From Armatimonadota bacterium (lineage in GTDB: Bacteria > Armatimonadota > UBA5829 > DSUL01), in NCBI GenBank assembly GCA_020846715.1, contig JADLDK010000037.1:1-50565 (forward strand): a DNA stretch of 50,565 nucleotides. The letters run 5' to 3'. Each line of letters opens with the position of its first letter. The stretch's first letter is position 1. Made by a program: the position numbers and the translations under genes. The notes under the pieces were generated by a model that saw only the letters and a list, made by a program, of their open reading frames with translations, was not told the origin of the DNA and searched no databases. Shown here piece after piece: positions 26,816 through 34,954 of this stretch.

Positions 26816-27931
26816 ATGGGCAATCGTCAACTGACAACATATTTGAAAACGGCTCTGGTGCTGGCGCTGGTTGGATGCGCGGCCTCTGGAGCGCACGCGG
26901 CGCGCCTCAAGGACATCGCTAAGATCGAAGGAGTGCGCTCAAACCAGCTTGTCGGATACGGCATAGTCGTCGGACTGGACGGTACCGGGGACTCCCAGCA
27001 GGCGTTCTTCACCATTCAGGGCGTCAGCAACATGCTGGAGCGCTTCGGCGTTCAGGTCTCGCCCAATCAGGTGAAGATGAGAAACGCCGCTTCCGTCATC
27101 GTCACGGCGGATCTGCCGGCTTTTGCCGCTCCGGGCACAAAGCTGGATGTGACGGTCTCCAGCATGGGCGACTGCAAGAGCCTGCAGGGCGGCACACTCA
27201 TCCAGACGCCGCTTTACGCCGCAAACGGGCAGGTTTACGCCGCAGCGCAGGGGCCACTCTCCGTCGGCGGTTTCGTCGCGGGCGGCGGCGGTGCGCAGGT
27301 GGCAAAGAACCACGTCACCGCCGGGCGAATCCCGGAAGGCGCTATTGTGGAAAAAGCCGTTGAGACAACTTTCTCTGATGCCCAGGGACTCTCGATTTTG
27401 CTCAACACACCGGACTTCACCACCGCAAACCGCGCCGCCGATGCCATCAACGCCAAACTCGGCGCCGGGTCAGCGCTGGCGGTGGACGCCGCCACCGTGC
27501 GCGTAAAATCGTCCACGCCCAGCGCCTCTGACGCTGTCGCCCTTATTGCCGATATCGGGGGACTCGACGTGCGCCAGGACGACGTCGCCAAAGTCATTGT
27601 AAATGAGAAAACCGGAACCGTTGTCATCAGCGGCAACGTCACGGTCGGCGCGATCGCCGTTACGCAGGGGGAGCTGAGCGTCCTGATAGACACAGAGCCC
27701 CAGGTGTCCCAGCCCGCTCCTTTCAGTCAGGGTAGGACGATGCGGGCGGATAAGACTTCCGTGAAGGCTACTGAAATTGTTCCCAGGTTCCAAAAATTGG
27801 AAGAGGGATCAACTGTGGACGACCTTGTGCGCGCGCTGAATGCCATGAAAGTCACGCCGCGCGACGTCATTTCGATTTTGCAGGCCATCAAACAGGCCGG
27901 CGCACTGGGCGCAGACCTGGTGGTCATCTAG
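26816..27931 (+). CDS. flgI: Flagellar P-ring protein FlgI
   Basis: FlgI forms the periplasmic P-ring bushing around the flagellar rod. A signal peptide (about 1-28, AHA-A cleavage) is followed by the family core ARLKDIAKIEGVRSNQLVGYG, VGLDGTGD, NMLERFGV, MRNAASVIVTADLPAFAAPGTKLDVTVSS and GGTLIQTPLY. The C-terminal KVTPRDVISILQAIKQAGALGADLVVI is also typical. The 371-residue length is normal. GGGGAG sits seven to twelve bases before the ATG. A P-ring implies a periplasm and a diderm envelope. FlgH, the L-ring partner usually encoded next door, is not in the window. Confidence 0.97.
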   Translation: MGNRQLTTYLKTALVLALVGCAASGAHAARLKDIAKIEGVRSNQLVGYGIVVGLDGTGDSQQAFFTIQGVSNMLERFGVQVSPNQVKMRNAASVIVTADLPAFAAPGTKLDVTVSSMGDCKSLQGGTLIQTPLYAANGQVYAAAQGPLSVGGFVAGGGGAQVAKNHVTAGRIPEGAIVEKAVETTFSDAQGLSILLNTPDFTTANRAADAINAKLGAGSALAVDAATVRVKSSTPSASDAVALIADIGGLDVRQDDVAKVIVNEKTGTVVISGNVTVGAIAVTQGELSVLIDTEPQVSQPAPFSQGRTMRADKTSVKATEIVPRFQKLEEGSTVDDLVRALNAMKVTPRDVISILQAIKQAGALGADLVVI

Positions 27932-27968
27932 CGCTTCTGTTAGGCCGTCATTCGGCCAGAGCCAGACA

Positions 27969-28349
27969 ATGACAGACGTAAAGCCAATACTAACCAACCT
28001 GCCGGGCGCAGTTCCAGATGTCGCCCCCGCTCAGACCAGACCAGACGCTCAGCAGGAGAAGCTGAAGAAGGCCTGTCAGGACTTTGAAGCGATCTTTCTG
28101 CGCTTCATCCTGCAGAAGATGAGGGACACCGTCCCGAAGGATGGTCTGATCGAGAACTCAGACGCCCAGCAGACCTATCAGCAGATGCTGGACGCAGCGA
28201 TGGCCGATCAGATGAGCCGAAGTGGCTCCTTTGGTCTGGCGGAGATGCTTTACAAACAGATGTCTCTTCAGGACGCCTCCAGGCCCGCCGGTGAAGCCGG
28301 TGCGGCCCCAGGCTCTCAACGCATCAGCAAGTCGGGACCAGAGAAATGA
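27969..28349 (+). CDS. flgJ: Rod-binding protein FlgJ (N-terminal domain only)
   Basis: The 126-residue protein corresponds to the rod-binding half of FlgJ: LKKACQDFEAIFLRFILQKMRDTVPK, then the helix QQTYQQMLDAAMADQMSRSG and GLAEMLYKQM. It acts as the rod cap or scaffold during rod assembly in the periplasm. The muramidase domain present in enterobacterial FlgJ is absent, as in many other phyla, so a separate hydrolase must open the peptidoglycan. It follows flgI by 37 bases and overlaps flgM (ATGA). Confidence 0.92.
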   Translation: MTDVKPILTNLPGAVPDVAPAQTRPDAQQEKLKKACQDFEAIFLRFILQKMRDTVPKDGLIENSDAQQTYQQMLDAAMADQMSRSGSFGLAEMLYKQMSLQDASRPAGEAGAAPGSQRISKSGPEK

Positions 28350-28633
28350 TCATCAACCACACAACGCTCGGCAAAATCGCCTCTGTCATCTTGCCGAAGT
28401 CCGCGCCTGTTGGACCTGCGGCCGGAGTGTCAGAGGTCACAGCGGACCGGGTGAGCCTGTCACAGCCGGGCAGAGAGGCTGCCGCTCTGCTTGGAAAGCT
28501 CAAATCCCTGCCGGATACAAGAGCAGACAAAGTCGCCCAGGCATCCGCGCGCCTACAGGCTGGGGAGTTGCCCACCTCTGGCTCACAGCTCGCCGAGAGG
28601 CTGCTGCACAACCTCACGCGGGAGGAGTCTTAG
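28346..28633 (+). CDS. flgM: Anti-sigma-28 factor FlgM
   Basis: A 95-residue protein with the FlgM pattern: a variable, flexible N terminus, then DRVSLSQPGREAAALLGKLKSLPDTRADKV and LQAGELPTSGSQLAERLLHNL, matching the sigma-28 binding helices. FlgM holds sigma-28 inactive until the hook is finished and FlgM is exported. Start and preceding stop overlap as ATGA. Its place before flgN, flgK and flgL agrees with a late-gene checkpoint. Confidence 0.88.
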   Translation: MIINHTTLGKIASVILPKSAPVGPAAGVSEVTADRVSLSQPGREAAALLGKLKSLPDTRADKVAQASARLQAGELPTSGSQLAERLLHNLTREES

Positions 28634-28636
28634 CTT

Positions 28637-29122
28637 ATGGCCCCCGAAATCTTCATAGCCCTGGAGCGCTCCCTGCTGGAGAAGCTCGCGGGACTGCAAA
28701 AGCTCAACCGTCTGGCCGATCAGCACCGGGAGGCGCTGGTAGCTAACGATGTGGACACCATCGTCCACCTGAACGAAGAGCAGACCAAAGAGCTCAGCCA
28801 CCTCGACCGCCTGCAGCGCTCCTCATCCAAACTGCTGGCGCGGGTGGCGGCCGGGCTGGGACTCGAAGAGCAGGGACTGAGCTTGAAGTCCATAGCTCCG
28901 GCTCTGCCAGAGGCGCAGCGGCAACGGCTGGAGAGTCTGTCAACAGATCTTACGGATGAGGCCGCGCGTCTGGCTATGGCTTCGGAGTTGAACGCCAACC
29001 TCTCCGCCAATGCGCTGGAGTTTATCCGGTTCACTCTGCAAGCCGTGAGCAACAGCGTTCAGCAGCGCTCTCAGACCGGATCTGCCGATCCCGCCAGCCT
29101 CGTGCTGGATACGAGGGCTTAG
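28637..29122 (+). CDS. flgN: Flagellar export chaperone FlgN
   Basis: An all-helical, coiled-coil protein of 161 residues (ALERSLLEKLAGLQKLNRLADQ and RIARLAMASELNANLSANALEF-like helices), typical of FlgN. It binds the C termini of the hook-associated proteins FlgK and FlgL and delivers them to the export gate. The ATG has GGAGGAG nine bases upstream. It directly precedes its predicted client flgK. Assignment rests on fold pattern and position because FlgN sequences diverge strongly. Confidence 0.85.
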   Translation: MAPEIFIALERSLLEKLAGLQKLNRLADQHREALVANDVDTIVHLNEEQTKELSHLDRLQRSSSKLLARVAAGLGLEEQGLSLKSIAPALPEAQRQRLESLSTDLTDEAARLAMASELNANLSANALEFIRFTLQAVSNSVQQRSQTGSADPASLVLDTRA

Positions 29123-29132
29123 CCAGACAGCC

Positions 29133-30518
29133 ATGGGCACTTTTGGCTCCCTGTCAATTCCCGCCTCCGGCATGCAGGCCGCTCAGACGGCGCTGAATGT
29201 CATTTCTCAGAATATCGCCAACGCCAACACACCCGGCTACAAGCGTCAGCAGGTAGTGCTGGTGGAGGGCAACCCGCCGACGGGCTACTCGGTCAGTCAT
29301 GCCTCCCCGAACTCGGTGATGGGCGGCGGCGTGCAGGTGCTGGGAATCCGGCGCGTTCAGGACGCCTATCTCGACTCCCGCATTGCCGATTCCACGCAGT
29401 CTTTCAATCAGTGGTCAACCACACATGACCTGCTGTCCTCACTGGAGGCCAACCTGGGTGAGCCTGGCGCGAACGGCATCAGCGCCCTGCTGGACGATTT
29501 CTGGAATCAGTGGCGTGGACTGGCGGCGTCTCCCGCAGGTCTATCGGGGCGCGTGGCTGTGATTGCCAGCGCTGACGCCCTGGCCGGCCGCATCAAAGAG
29601 GTGTACTCCAACATCTCTGAGCTGCGCGACCAGTTGAATGTGACTATCAGCAACCGCATAGACGAAATCAACCGCATCGCCCGCGACATCGCCGAAGTCA
29701 ACACCAAGATCGTAAACTTTGAAGTGACTGGAGCCGCCCCCAACGACCTGCTGGATCGCCGGGATACTCTGGTAGAGAACCTCTCACAGATTGTCGGCGT
29801 GCAGACACACGGAGAGACCGGGCGCGATTTTATCCTCAACGTCGGCGGGGTCTCGCTGGTACAGGGCACAGCGTCCCATACAATTCTGAAAGTTCCGGAC
29901 ACGCAGGGACACATTCGCCCGACGTGGGATGAAGGTAGCGGTGAAGTTGAGATTGGCTCCGGAGAGTTGAAGGGCATCCTGAATGTCCGGGACGGCTACA
30001 TTCCGGACTACCTCTCCCGTCTGGACAACATCGCCTCCACCATAGTAACTGAGGTCAACGCTTTGCACGCGGCGGGCTATACGGTCAACGGGCAGACTGG
30101 TCAGAACTTCTTCGCGCCGGGTGCGACAGCCATCACCATGCAGGTGGACCCGGCGATCATGCAGGATCCCAGCCTCGTCGTCGCCTCCGCCAACGGCGAA
30201 GAGAGCAACGCTGAAGTCGCCCAGAGCATCGCCGATCTCGTCAACCGCCCGTTGATTCGCGGCGAGACTATCACTGAGAGCTACCGGACACTTGTCAACA
30301 AAGTCGGCGGGGATGTCTCTATCGCCCAGCGCAGCGCCGCGACGCGCCAGTTCACTCTTCAGCAGCTAACGCAGCAGCGCGATTCAGTCTCCGGAGTGAA
30401 CCTGGATGAGGAGATGATCGAAATGGTGAAGTTCCAGCACGCCTTCGCCGCCTCCGCGCGCGTCTTTGAAGCGACAAACAGCATCCTTCAGTCTCTGTTC
30501 GACTCTGTACGTGTGTAG
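29133..30518 (+). CDS. flgK: Flagellar hook-associated protein 1, FlgK
   Basis: FlgK is the first hook-filament junction protein. The N-terminal rod/hook motif is GSLSIPASGMQAAQTALNVI followed by SQNIANANTPGYKRQQV. The segment LDDFWNQWRGLAASP and the DLLDRRDTLVENLSQIVGV motif are diagnostic. The C terminus (NLDEEMIEMVKFQHAFAASARV, then FEATNSILQSLFD) is the D0 helix that packs in the junction. At 461 residues it is a compact version of the usual 500-600. It lies 10 bases after flgN. Confidence 0.96.
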   Translation: MGTFGSLSIPASGMQAAQTALNVISQNIANANTPGYKRQQVVLVEGNPPTGYSVSHASPNSVMGGGVQVLGIRRVQDAYLDSRIADSTQSFNQWSTTHDLLSSLEANLGEPGANGISALLDDFWNQWRGLAASPAGLSGRVAVIASADALAGRIKEVYSNISELRDQLNVTISNRIDEINRIARDIAEVNTKIVNFEVTGAAPNDLLDRRDTLVENLSQIVGVQTHGETGRDFILNVGGVSLVQGTASHTILKVPDTQGHIRPTWDEGSGEVEIGSGELKGILNVRDGYIPDYLSRLDNIASTIVTEVNALHAAGYTVNGQTGQNFFAPGATAITMQVDPAIMQDPSLVVASANGEESNAEVAQSIADLVNRPLIRGETITESYRTLVNKVGGDVSIAQRSAATRQFTLQQLTQQRDSVSGVNLDEEMIEMVKFQHAFAASARVFEATNSILQSLFDSVRV

Positions 30519-30526
30519 GATAAGCC

Positions 30527-32056
30527 ATGAGAGTCACTCTGTCATCACAGACTGCAAACGCCAAATACATCATTAACAACGCCTATGCTGATCTGGCTAG
30601 GCTGCAGACGCAGGTCGCCACGGGCAAACGGATTCAGAAACCCTCCGACGACCCTGTAGCGACCAATCAGTCGCTGACGTACTCTCAGGCTATCTCAGAC
30701 ATTGACCGCTATCTGACAAACACAAATCTGGCTTCGGATTTTCTTTCTCAATCCAGCAACATCATAGATGAGCTGTACAATCAGCTCCAGGAAGTCAGAA
30801 CAACCGCTCTTGCCGCCAATACCGCAACCGCCACCGCCGAATCTCGCGACGCGTCCTTCAGCAAACTCAAAGCTATTGAGTCGCGCCTGGTGGACATGGC
30901 CAACACGACGCACCTGGGCCGCTACATTTTCTCCGGACAGCGCACAAACCAGAGTCCGCTTTCGCGCCTGCATACTTTCGGGTCATCTGCGCCCACCAGC
31001 GCGGCAAGCCTCACTGGCGCCTCAGACCTGTCCGCTCCGATATCTCTGGGCGCGCCTGCCACCGTTGTATTTTCGGATGCCGCCGGCGCACCCACCGCAT
31101 CGGTTGCCCTCACCAACGGGATGAGCGGTTCTCAGATTGTTGACGCCGTCAACGCCGCCTTCGCCTCAGTTTCAGTGCCTGACAAACTTCAGGCATCGCT
31201 CGATGGTTCTGGTCACCTCACTGTCACAAACACAACAGGTGGTTATCAGGCAGTGGTGGGAGTGTCTGCGACCTCAGACGCCGCGGCATTGACGGCGTTG
31301 GGCCTTTCTCCAGGCGCGCAGCATGGCGTGGGAGGCTTCACGCCGCAGGCCAGCAGCGGTCAGCTTACCATCAACGGAGTGGCCATAGCAGTGAATGCCG
31401 GAGACAGCGCGCAGGCGCTGGTTGACCGTATCAATCTGCAGACAATTCTCACCAAAGTTACGGCATCAGTTGATGCAGGCGGAAGGGTGACTCTCACTCA
31501 AAAGTCTGCTGAAAACAGCAGTGTCATGAGCGTCTCAGCAAGTGGCGGCTACAGCCTGGCGGATATCTTCGGCGCTTCCCCCTCGGAAGAGACGGACTCA
31601 GGTTACACCTACGCAGGCGACTCCGGAGCCATAAAAATCCAGACTGGCCCTTTCACGAGTGAGACCGTTAACCGCACGGCTGATAGAATATTCAACCTGG
31701 ACGGCGCGGCTTCAGCGTCCGAGCCAGATGTTTTCACAGTCGTCAACAATTTGGCCGAAGCCATCCGCACCGGAGACACGAACCAGATCAACTCCATGCT
31801 GAGGATGGTGGACAGCGCCTCGAGCAGAGTCATGACGAACCGCGTCGATCTGGGTGCGCGTATCCAAAACTTGAACAATCTCAAGAATAGTTTGACAACA
31901 TCCCAGGATAACCTGAAGGATTTACGTTCAAAAACCGAAGATGCTGACATAGCGCAGGTTGTTGTGAGCATGCGTGCCCAGGAACAGGTGTATCAAGCCT
32001 CACTTTTCTCTGCCTCTTCAATCTTTCAGCTATCTTTAATGGATTTTCTGAGGTAG
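30527..32056 (+). CDS. flgL: Flagellar hook-associated protein 3, FlgL (enlarged)
   Basis: The second junction protein. The N-terminal flagellin-like helix (NNAYADLARLQTQVATGKRI then QKPSDDPVATNQSL) and the C-terminal helix (DIAQVVVSMRAQEQVYQASL then SIFQLSLMDFLR) are clear. At 509 residues it is much longer than typical FlgL (about 300). The extra middle part, about 145-350, contains two flagellin hook-IN-like repeats, around GMSGSQIVDAVNAAFASV and GQLTINGVAIAVNAGDSAQ. These would form surface-exposed domains. It begins eight bases after flgK. Confidence 0.93.
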   Translation: MRVTLSSQTANAKYIINNAYADLARLQTQVATGKRIQKPSDDPVATNQSLTYSQAISDIDRYLTNTNLASDFLSQSSNIIDELYNQLQEVRTTALAANTATATAESRDASFSKLKAIESRLVDMANTTHLGRYIFSGQRTNQSPLSRLHTFGSSAPTSAASLTGASDLSAPISLGAPATVVFSDAAGAPTASVALTNGMSGSQIVDAVNAAFASVSVPDKLQASLDGSGHLTVTNTTGGYQAVVGVSATSDAAALTALGLSPGAQHGVGGFTPQASSGQLTINGVAIAVNAGDSAQALVDRINLQTILTKVTASVDAGGRVTLTQKSAENSSVMSVSASGGYSLADIFGASPSEETDSGYTYAGDSGAIKIQTGPFTSETVNRTADRIFNLDGAASASEPDVFTVVNNLAEAIRTGDTNQINSMLRMVDSASSRVMTNRVDLGARIQNLNNLKNSLTTSQDNLKDLRSKTEDADIAQVVVSMRAQEQVYQASLFSASSIFQLSLMDFLR

Positions 32057-32128
32057 TATACCGGTGAAGAGCGCAGCAGCCCGGAGGCTGTAGCATGCTC
32101 TTGCGCGGGGTTTATTGGAGGAACCCGT

Positions 32129-32599
32129 ATGAAGGTTGCAACCAGATTCGGTGAAATCGAGACAAAAGAGACCGAGTGTATCCGTCTGAGCGATGGGCTT
32201 GTGGGGATCCCCCACGCCACGCGCTTCGTGCTGATACGTCCGGATCAGGATTCCCCGTTTCACTGGCTGCAGTGCCTGGACGACCCGTCTGTGTCTGTCG
32301 CGGTGATCAGCCCGACCGACTTCTTCACGGACTACAGCTTCGAGCTACAGGAAGCGGATGTGGAGAGGATTGGGCTTTCAAATGTGGAAGATGCCGTGGT
32401 GCTGACCACAGTCACGCTTGATGAGCAGGCGCGCCGGATCACAACCAATCTGCTGGGGCCAATCGTCGTGAACGCTCAGACGATGGCTGGCAAACAGGTT
32501 GTGCTGTCAAATGAAAACTACGCCACAAAGCACGTCCTGTTCGAACAAGGCGTCAGTGCGGCGACGCAGACAGATGAGAATCTGCTGAAAGCGGCGTAG
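32129..32599 (+). CDS. fliW: Flagellar assembly factor FliW
   Basis: FliW binds flagellin and CsrA alternately: when flagellin is exported, free FliW sequesters CsrA allosterically. The 156-residue protein has the family pattern MKVATRFGEIE, LSDGLVGIPHATRFVLI, PFHWLQCLDDPSVSVAVISP and ITTNLLGPIVVNAQT. A GGAGGA site precedes the ATG. csrA follows after 217 bases, the usual fliW-csrA pairing. The spacer holds a CCCGGAAATTCCGGG palindrome (32624-32638) but no gene. Confidence 0.95.
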   Translation: MKVATRFGEIETKETECIRLSDGLVGIPHATRFVLIRPDQDSPFHWLQCLDDPSVSVAVISPTDFFTDYSFELQEADVERIGLSNVEDAVVLTTVTLDEQARRITTNLLGPIVVNAQTMAGKQVVLSNENYATKHVLFEQGVSAATQTDENLLKAA

Positions 32600-32816
32600 T
32601 CTCTTCGAGATCGATGCAAGCGGCCCGGAAATTCCGGGCGGCTCCGGTAAGCCCGAAGCTGCGCGGCTCGGCGTTTGAGTTGACAGCCGGGCGGAGGCTT
32701 TGCGCCGGGGCCAAGAAAGCGCGCGCGATCCGCAAACAGAAGATGAATCCAGTGCTCCTGAGGATTTGCGCTGAACCAACAGCGTCTGGAGACGGATTCA
32801 CCAGAGGTAACGCAGG

Positions 32817-33068
32817 ATGCTGGTTTTGGCCAGGAAGGTCGGACAACAGATCATCATTGGTGAAGAGATAGAGGTCACCGTGCTTGAGGTGCGCGGTGAG
32901 CAGGTGCGCCTGGGCATCAACGCGCCCCGGAGTATCTCGATTCACCGCAAAGAGCTTCTAACTCAGGTCGCCGATGAGAATGTTGCGGCCACATTAGTTG
33001 ACAAAGACTCCCTCACACAACTCACAGACGCTCTCAAAGAACAGCCAAAGGACAGGGAGGACTCCTGA
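32817..33068 (+). CDS. csrA: Carbon storage regulator CsrA
   Basis: CsrA is an RNA-binding dimer that blocks translation by binding GGA motifs, including in flagellin mRNA. The 83-residue protein has the canonical MLVLARKVGQQIIIG, EVTVLEVRGEQVRLGI and APRSISIHRKELL, including the RNA-contacting Arg residues, plus a C-terminal extension as in FliW-regulated CsrA proteins. AGAGG lies about 10 bases upstream. A GCAGGATG sequence places a GGA over the start codon, which would allow autoregulation (inference). Confidence 0.96.
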   Translation: MLVLARKVGQQIIIGEEIEVTVLEVRGEQVRLGINAPRSISIHRKELLTQVADENVAATLVDKDSLTQLTDALKEQPKDREDS

Positions 33069-33075
33069 AAACTTC

Positions 33076-33109
33076 GGGCGTAGCTCTCCTGAGGAGGGCA
33101 ATAGCGCCC
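33076..33109 (+). terminator. Stem-loop after csrA
   Basis: GGGCG (33076-33080) pairs with CGCCC (33105-33109), and CTCTCC pairs with GGAGGG inside it, around a TGA loop. It starts eight bases after the csrA stop. There is no T run, so it could be a Rho-dependent end or an mRNA-stabilising hairpin at the end of the flagellar cluster. Confidence 0.4.
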
Positions 33110-33329
33110 GCACTCACAGTCCCTGGCATCAGGCGCTTTTTCACCTCAGTCTGAGGGTTGTCTGTCACGGCCATTTGCGACTCCACAGCTAAAAAGCGCC
33201 CTGGCACGGCTTCTTGAACGGGTTCTTCCGGGACTTTTCTTCTCTGGCCTCGGAGGTCGGCAGTCGCACACCCGAAAAGCTTTTCCAGTTGAGCCAACCC
33301 GGCCCCGGCGCTCTTGAAAGGTTGTGCAA

Positions 33330-34070
33330 ATGGCAAAACTGGTAATTCATCCCCTGCTCAACGGACGTTGCGTCATCCCTGGAAATGTCGCCTTCTACAA
33401 GGGGGACCCGCAGGAGAGCTGGCCGTATGCTCTTTATTCGTGGCTCATCCTGGGCGCGGACAAACCCATTCTGGTTGACACCGGTCTTGAGAACGTGGAC
33501 GAAATGAACCGGGGAGCGGCTCATATCTTCCGTGAGCTTATCACCCAGGAGCCGGAGGATGACGTGGGGCGGCGTCTCGGGCAATTCGGGCTCACGGAGG
33601 CTGATATCGGCGCGCTCATTATCACTCACCTTCACTTTGATCACGTAGACTGTCTGGATCGTTTCACAAACGCTCATCTCTTTGTCTCCGGCCGCGGGCT
33701 GAGGGAGTCCCTGGGAGAGCCGAGCTGGGCGCCGGCAAAGACGCAGAAGATTCTCACGGATACCGCGAAAGATCGCACAACCGCCGAGGACGACATCGAA
33801 GTCGCGCCGGGCATCCGGACCATGTGGATTGGCGGCCATACGCCCTGCAGCCAGGCTGTTCTGGTGGATACGGCCGCCGGGCGCGTGTGTATGACAGGTG
33901 ACACAGTTTCTCTTCTGGAGAATATCGAGAGCGGCCGCGCTGTGGGTGTGTACAGCGACGTAGATCAGTGTTTTCAGGCGATGGAGAGGATTCCCAAAGA
34001 GTGCGACATCGTTCTCCCAAGCCACGATCCGGGTACGCTGGAGCGCTTTCCAAAGGGGGTCGGAGCATGA
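33330..34070 (+). CDS. Metallo-beta-lactamase-fold hydrolase (N-acyl homoserine lactonase-like)
   Basis: A 246-residue MBL-fold protein. The zinc-binding motif is ITHLHFDHVD (His100, His102, Asp104, His105), followed by GGHTPCSQ with the next His, MTGDTV with the bridging Asp and LPSHDP with the last His. This set and the early ILVDTG strand resemble the AttM/AiiA lactonase branch. Family members open lactone rings, but substrates vary widely and quorum-quenching activity is not shown. The start is ATG at 33330 with GAAAGG eight bases upstream; a GTG lies two codons earlier. It overlaps the next gene by four bases. Confidence 0.85.
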   Translation: MAKLVIHPLLNGRCVIPGNVAFYKGDPQESWPYALYSWLILGADKPILVDTGLENVDEMNRGAAHIFRELITQEPEDDVGRRLGQFGLTEADIGALIITHLHFDHVDCLDRFTNAHLFVSGRGLRESLGEPSWAPAKTQKILTDTAKDRTTAEDDIEVAPGIRTMWIGGHTPCSQAVLVDTAAGRVCMTGDTVSLLENIESGRAVGVYSDVDQCFQAMERIPKECDIVLPSHDPGTLERFPKGVGA

Positions 34071-34792
34071 CATACCGAATTCGCGCTCTCAAGAATGGAG
34101 AGTGTCAGGTCCGGGACTACATTACCTACCACGACGGCGGCGAAGAGACCAGCCTCTACTATCTCTATCTCTGGCTTATTGAGGGCGGACCGTCGCCGAT
34201 GGTGGTGGAAACCGGCGTCACGGATATCGAGGGCTTCAACCGCGGAGTTGATAGCTACATTCCCGGCGGAGTCACGCAGAAGCCCGAGGAGCACACTGTC
34301 GCGGCGCTGCGTGCGGTGGGCGTGGAGCCTGAAGACGTAAGCCACGTATTCATCACCCACTTTCACGGAGATCACTACGACAGCTTCCACCTCTTCCCGA
34401 ACGCTACGATGGTTGCCAACCGCGAAGGGTTTCTCAAGGCTCGTCCGGGTTTCCCGGCGCGGGTGGCGGAGGCGCTTGAGCGCCGAGGAGAAAAGGGCGC
34501 CTTGCTGGTAGGCGACGAGGACGTTATGCCTGGGATCCGATGCTTCCATCTGGGCGTACACTCTGAGTGCAGCCAGGGCATAGCTGTGGACACTTCCCTG
34601 GGAAGAGCGGTGCTGACCGGCGACGTCGTGTACAAGTTCCGCAATCTTGAGGAAGATTACGCACCTGGCTGGACGGACGTGGAAGCCTGGAAAATAGCTG
34701 CCGCCAGGATCCGGCGCGAAGGAGATTTCTTCGTGCCCGCGCACGATCCTTTGGTACTCGAGCGCTGGCCAGGTGGGATAATTGGAGAGTGA
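34067..34792 (+). CDS. Second metallo-beta-lactamase-fold hydrolase
   Basis: A 241-residue paralogue starting in the ATGA overlap with the preceding gene. Its zinc motif is ITHFHGDHYD (His98, His100, Asp102, His103), with GVHSECSQ, LTGDVV and PAHDPLVLERWP supplying the remaining ligands. It shares the opening pattern LYLWLIEGGPSPMVVETG with its neighbour, so the pair looks like a tandem duplication that diverged. The two may form a heteromer or act on related lactone or ester substrates. An open frame extends upstream to 33968 but lies inside the previous gene. Confidence 0.85.
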   Translation: MTYRIRALKNGECQVRDYITYHDGGEETSLYYLYLWLIEGGPSPMVVETGVTDIEGFNRGVDSYIPGGVTQKPEEHTVAALRAVGVEPEDVSHVFITHFHGDHYDSFHLFPNATMVANREGFLKARPGFPARVAEALERRGEKGALLVGDEDVMPGIRCFHLGVHSECSQGIAVDTSLGRAVLTGDVVYKFRNLEEDYAPGWTDVEAWKIAAARIRREGDFFVPAHDPLVLERWPGGIIGE

Positions 34793-34816
34793 CCTTCCGC
34801 ATTAGCCACTGAATCT

Positions 34817-34900
34817 GTTACCTTCCATGTTGCGGAATTGCATGGTTGTTACGCACAATAGGCGGGTGCGCCGGCGCTACGATGCGTTACACTGCGTAAC
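34817..34900. promoter_or_regulatory. Repeated GTTAC/GTAAC elements upstream of the LacI gene: candidate operators
   Basis: GTTAC occurs at 34817-34821, 34848-34852 and 34886-34890, and GTAAC at 34896-34900. The last two form GTTAC-ACTGC-GTAAC, an inverted repeat. A possible promoter (TTGCGG 34830-34835 and CACAAT 34854-34859, 18 apart) overlaps the second element. Autoregulation by the LacI protein is a reasonable inference. Confidence 0.4.
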
Positions 34901-34954
34901 AGACGTTTGACTGTGCTTGCTGACATCGCCGCCGGATCCCGAAAGGACATTGCG

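Noticed and set aside
33110..33329. Possible terminator CCTG-GCAT-CAGG-CGCTTTTT near 33125-33141
   Set aside because: Only a 4-bp stem; too weak to call, although the T run is in the right place after csrA.
33968..34066. Upstream extension of the second metallo-beta-lactamase gene
   Set aside because: These codons overlap the end of the first gene in another frame; the ATGA overlap start fits the family N terminus.
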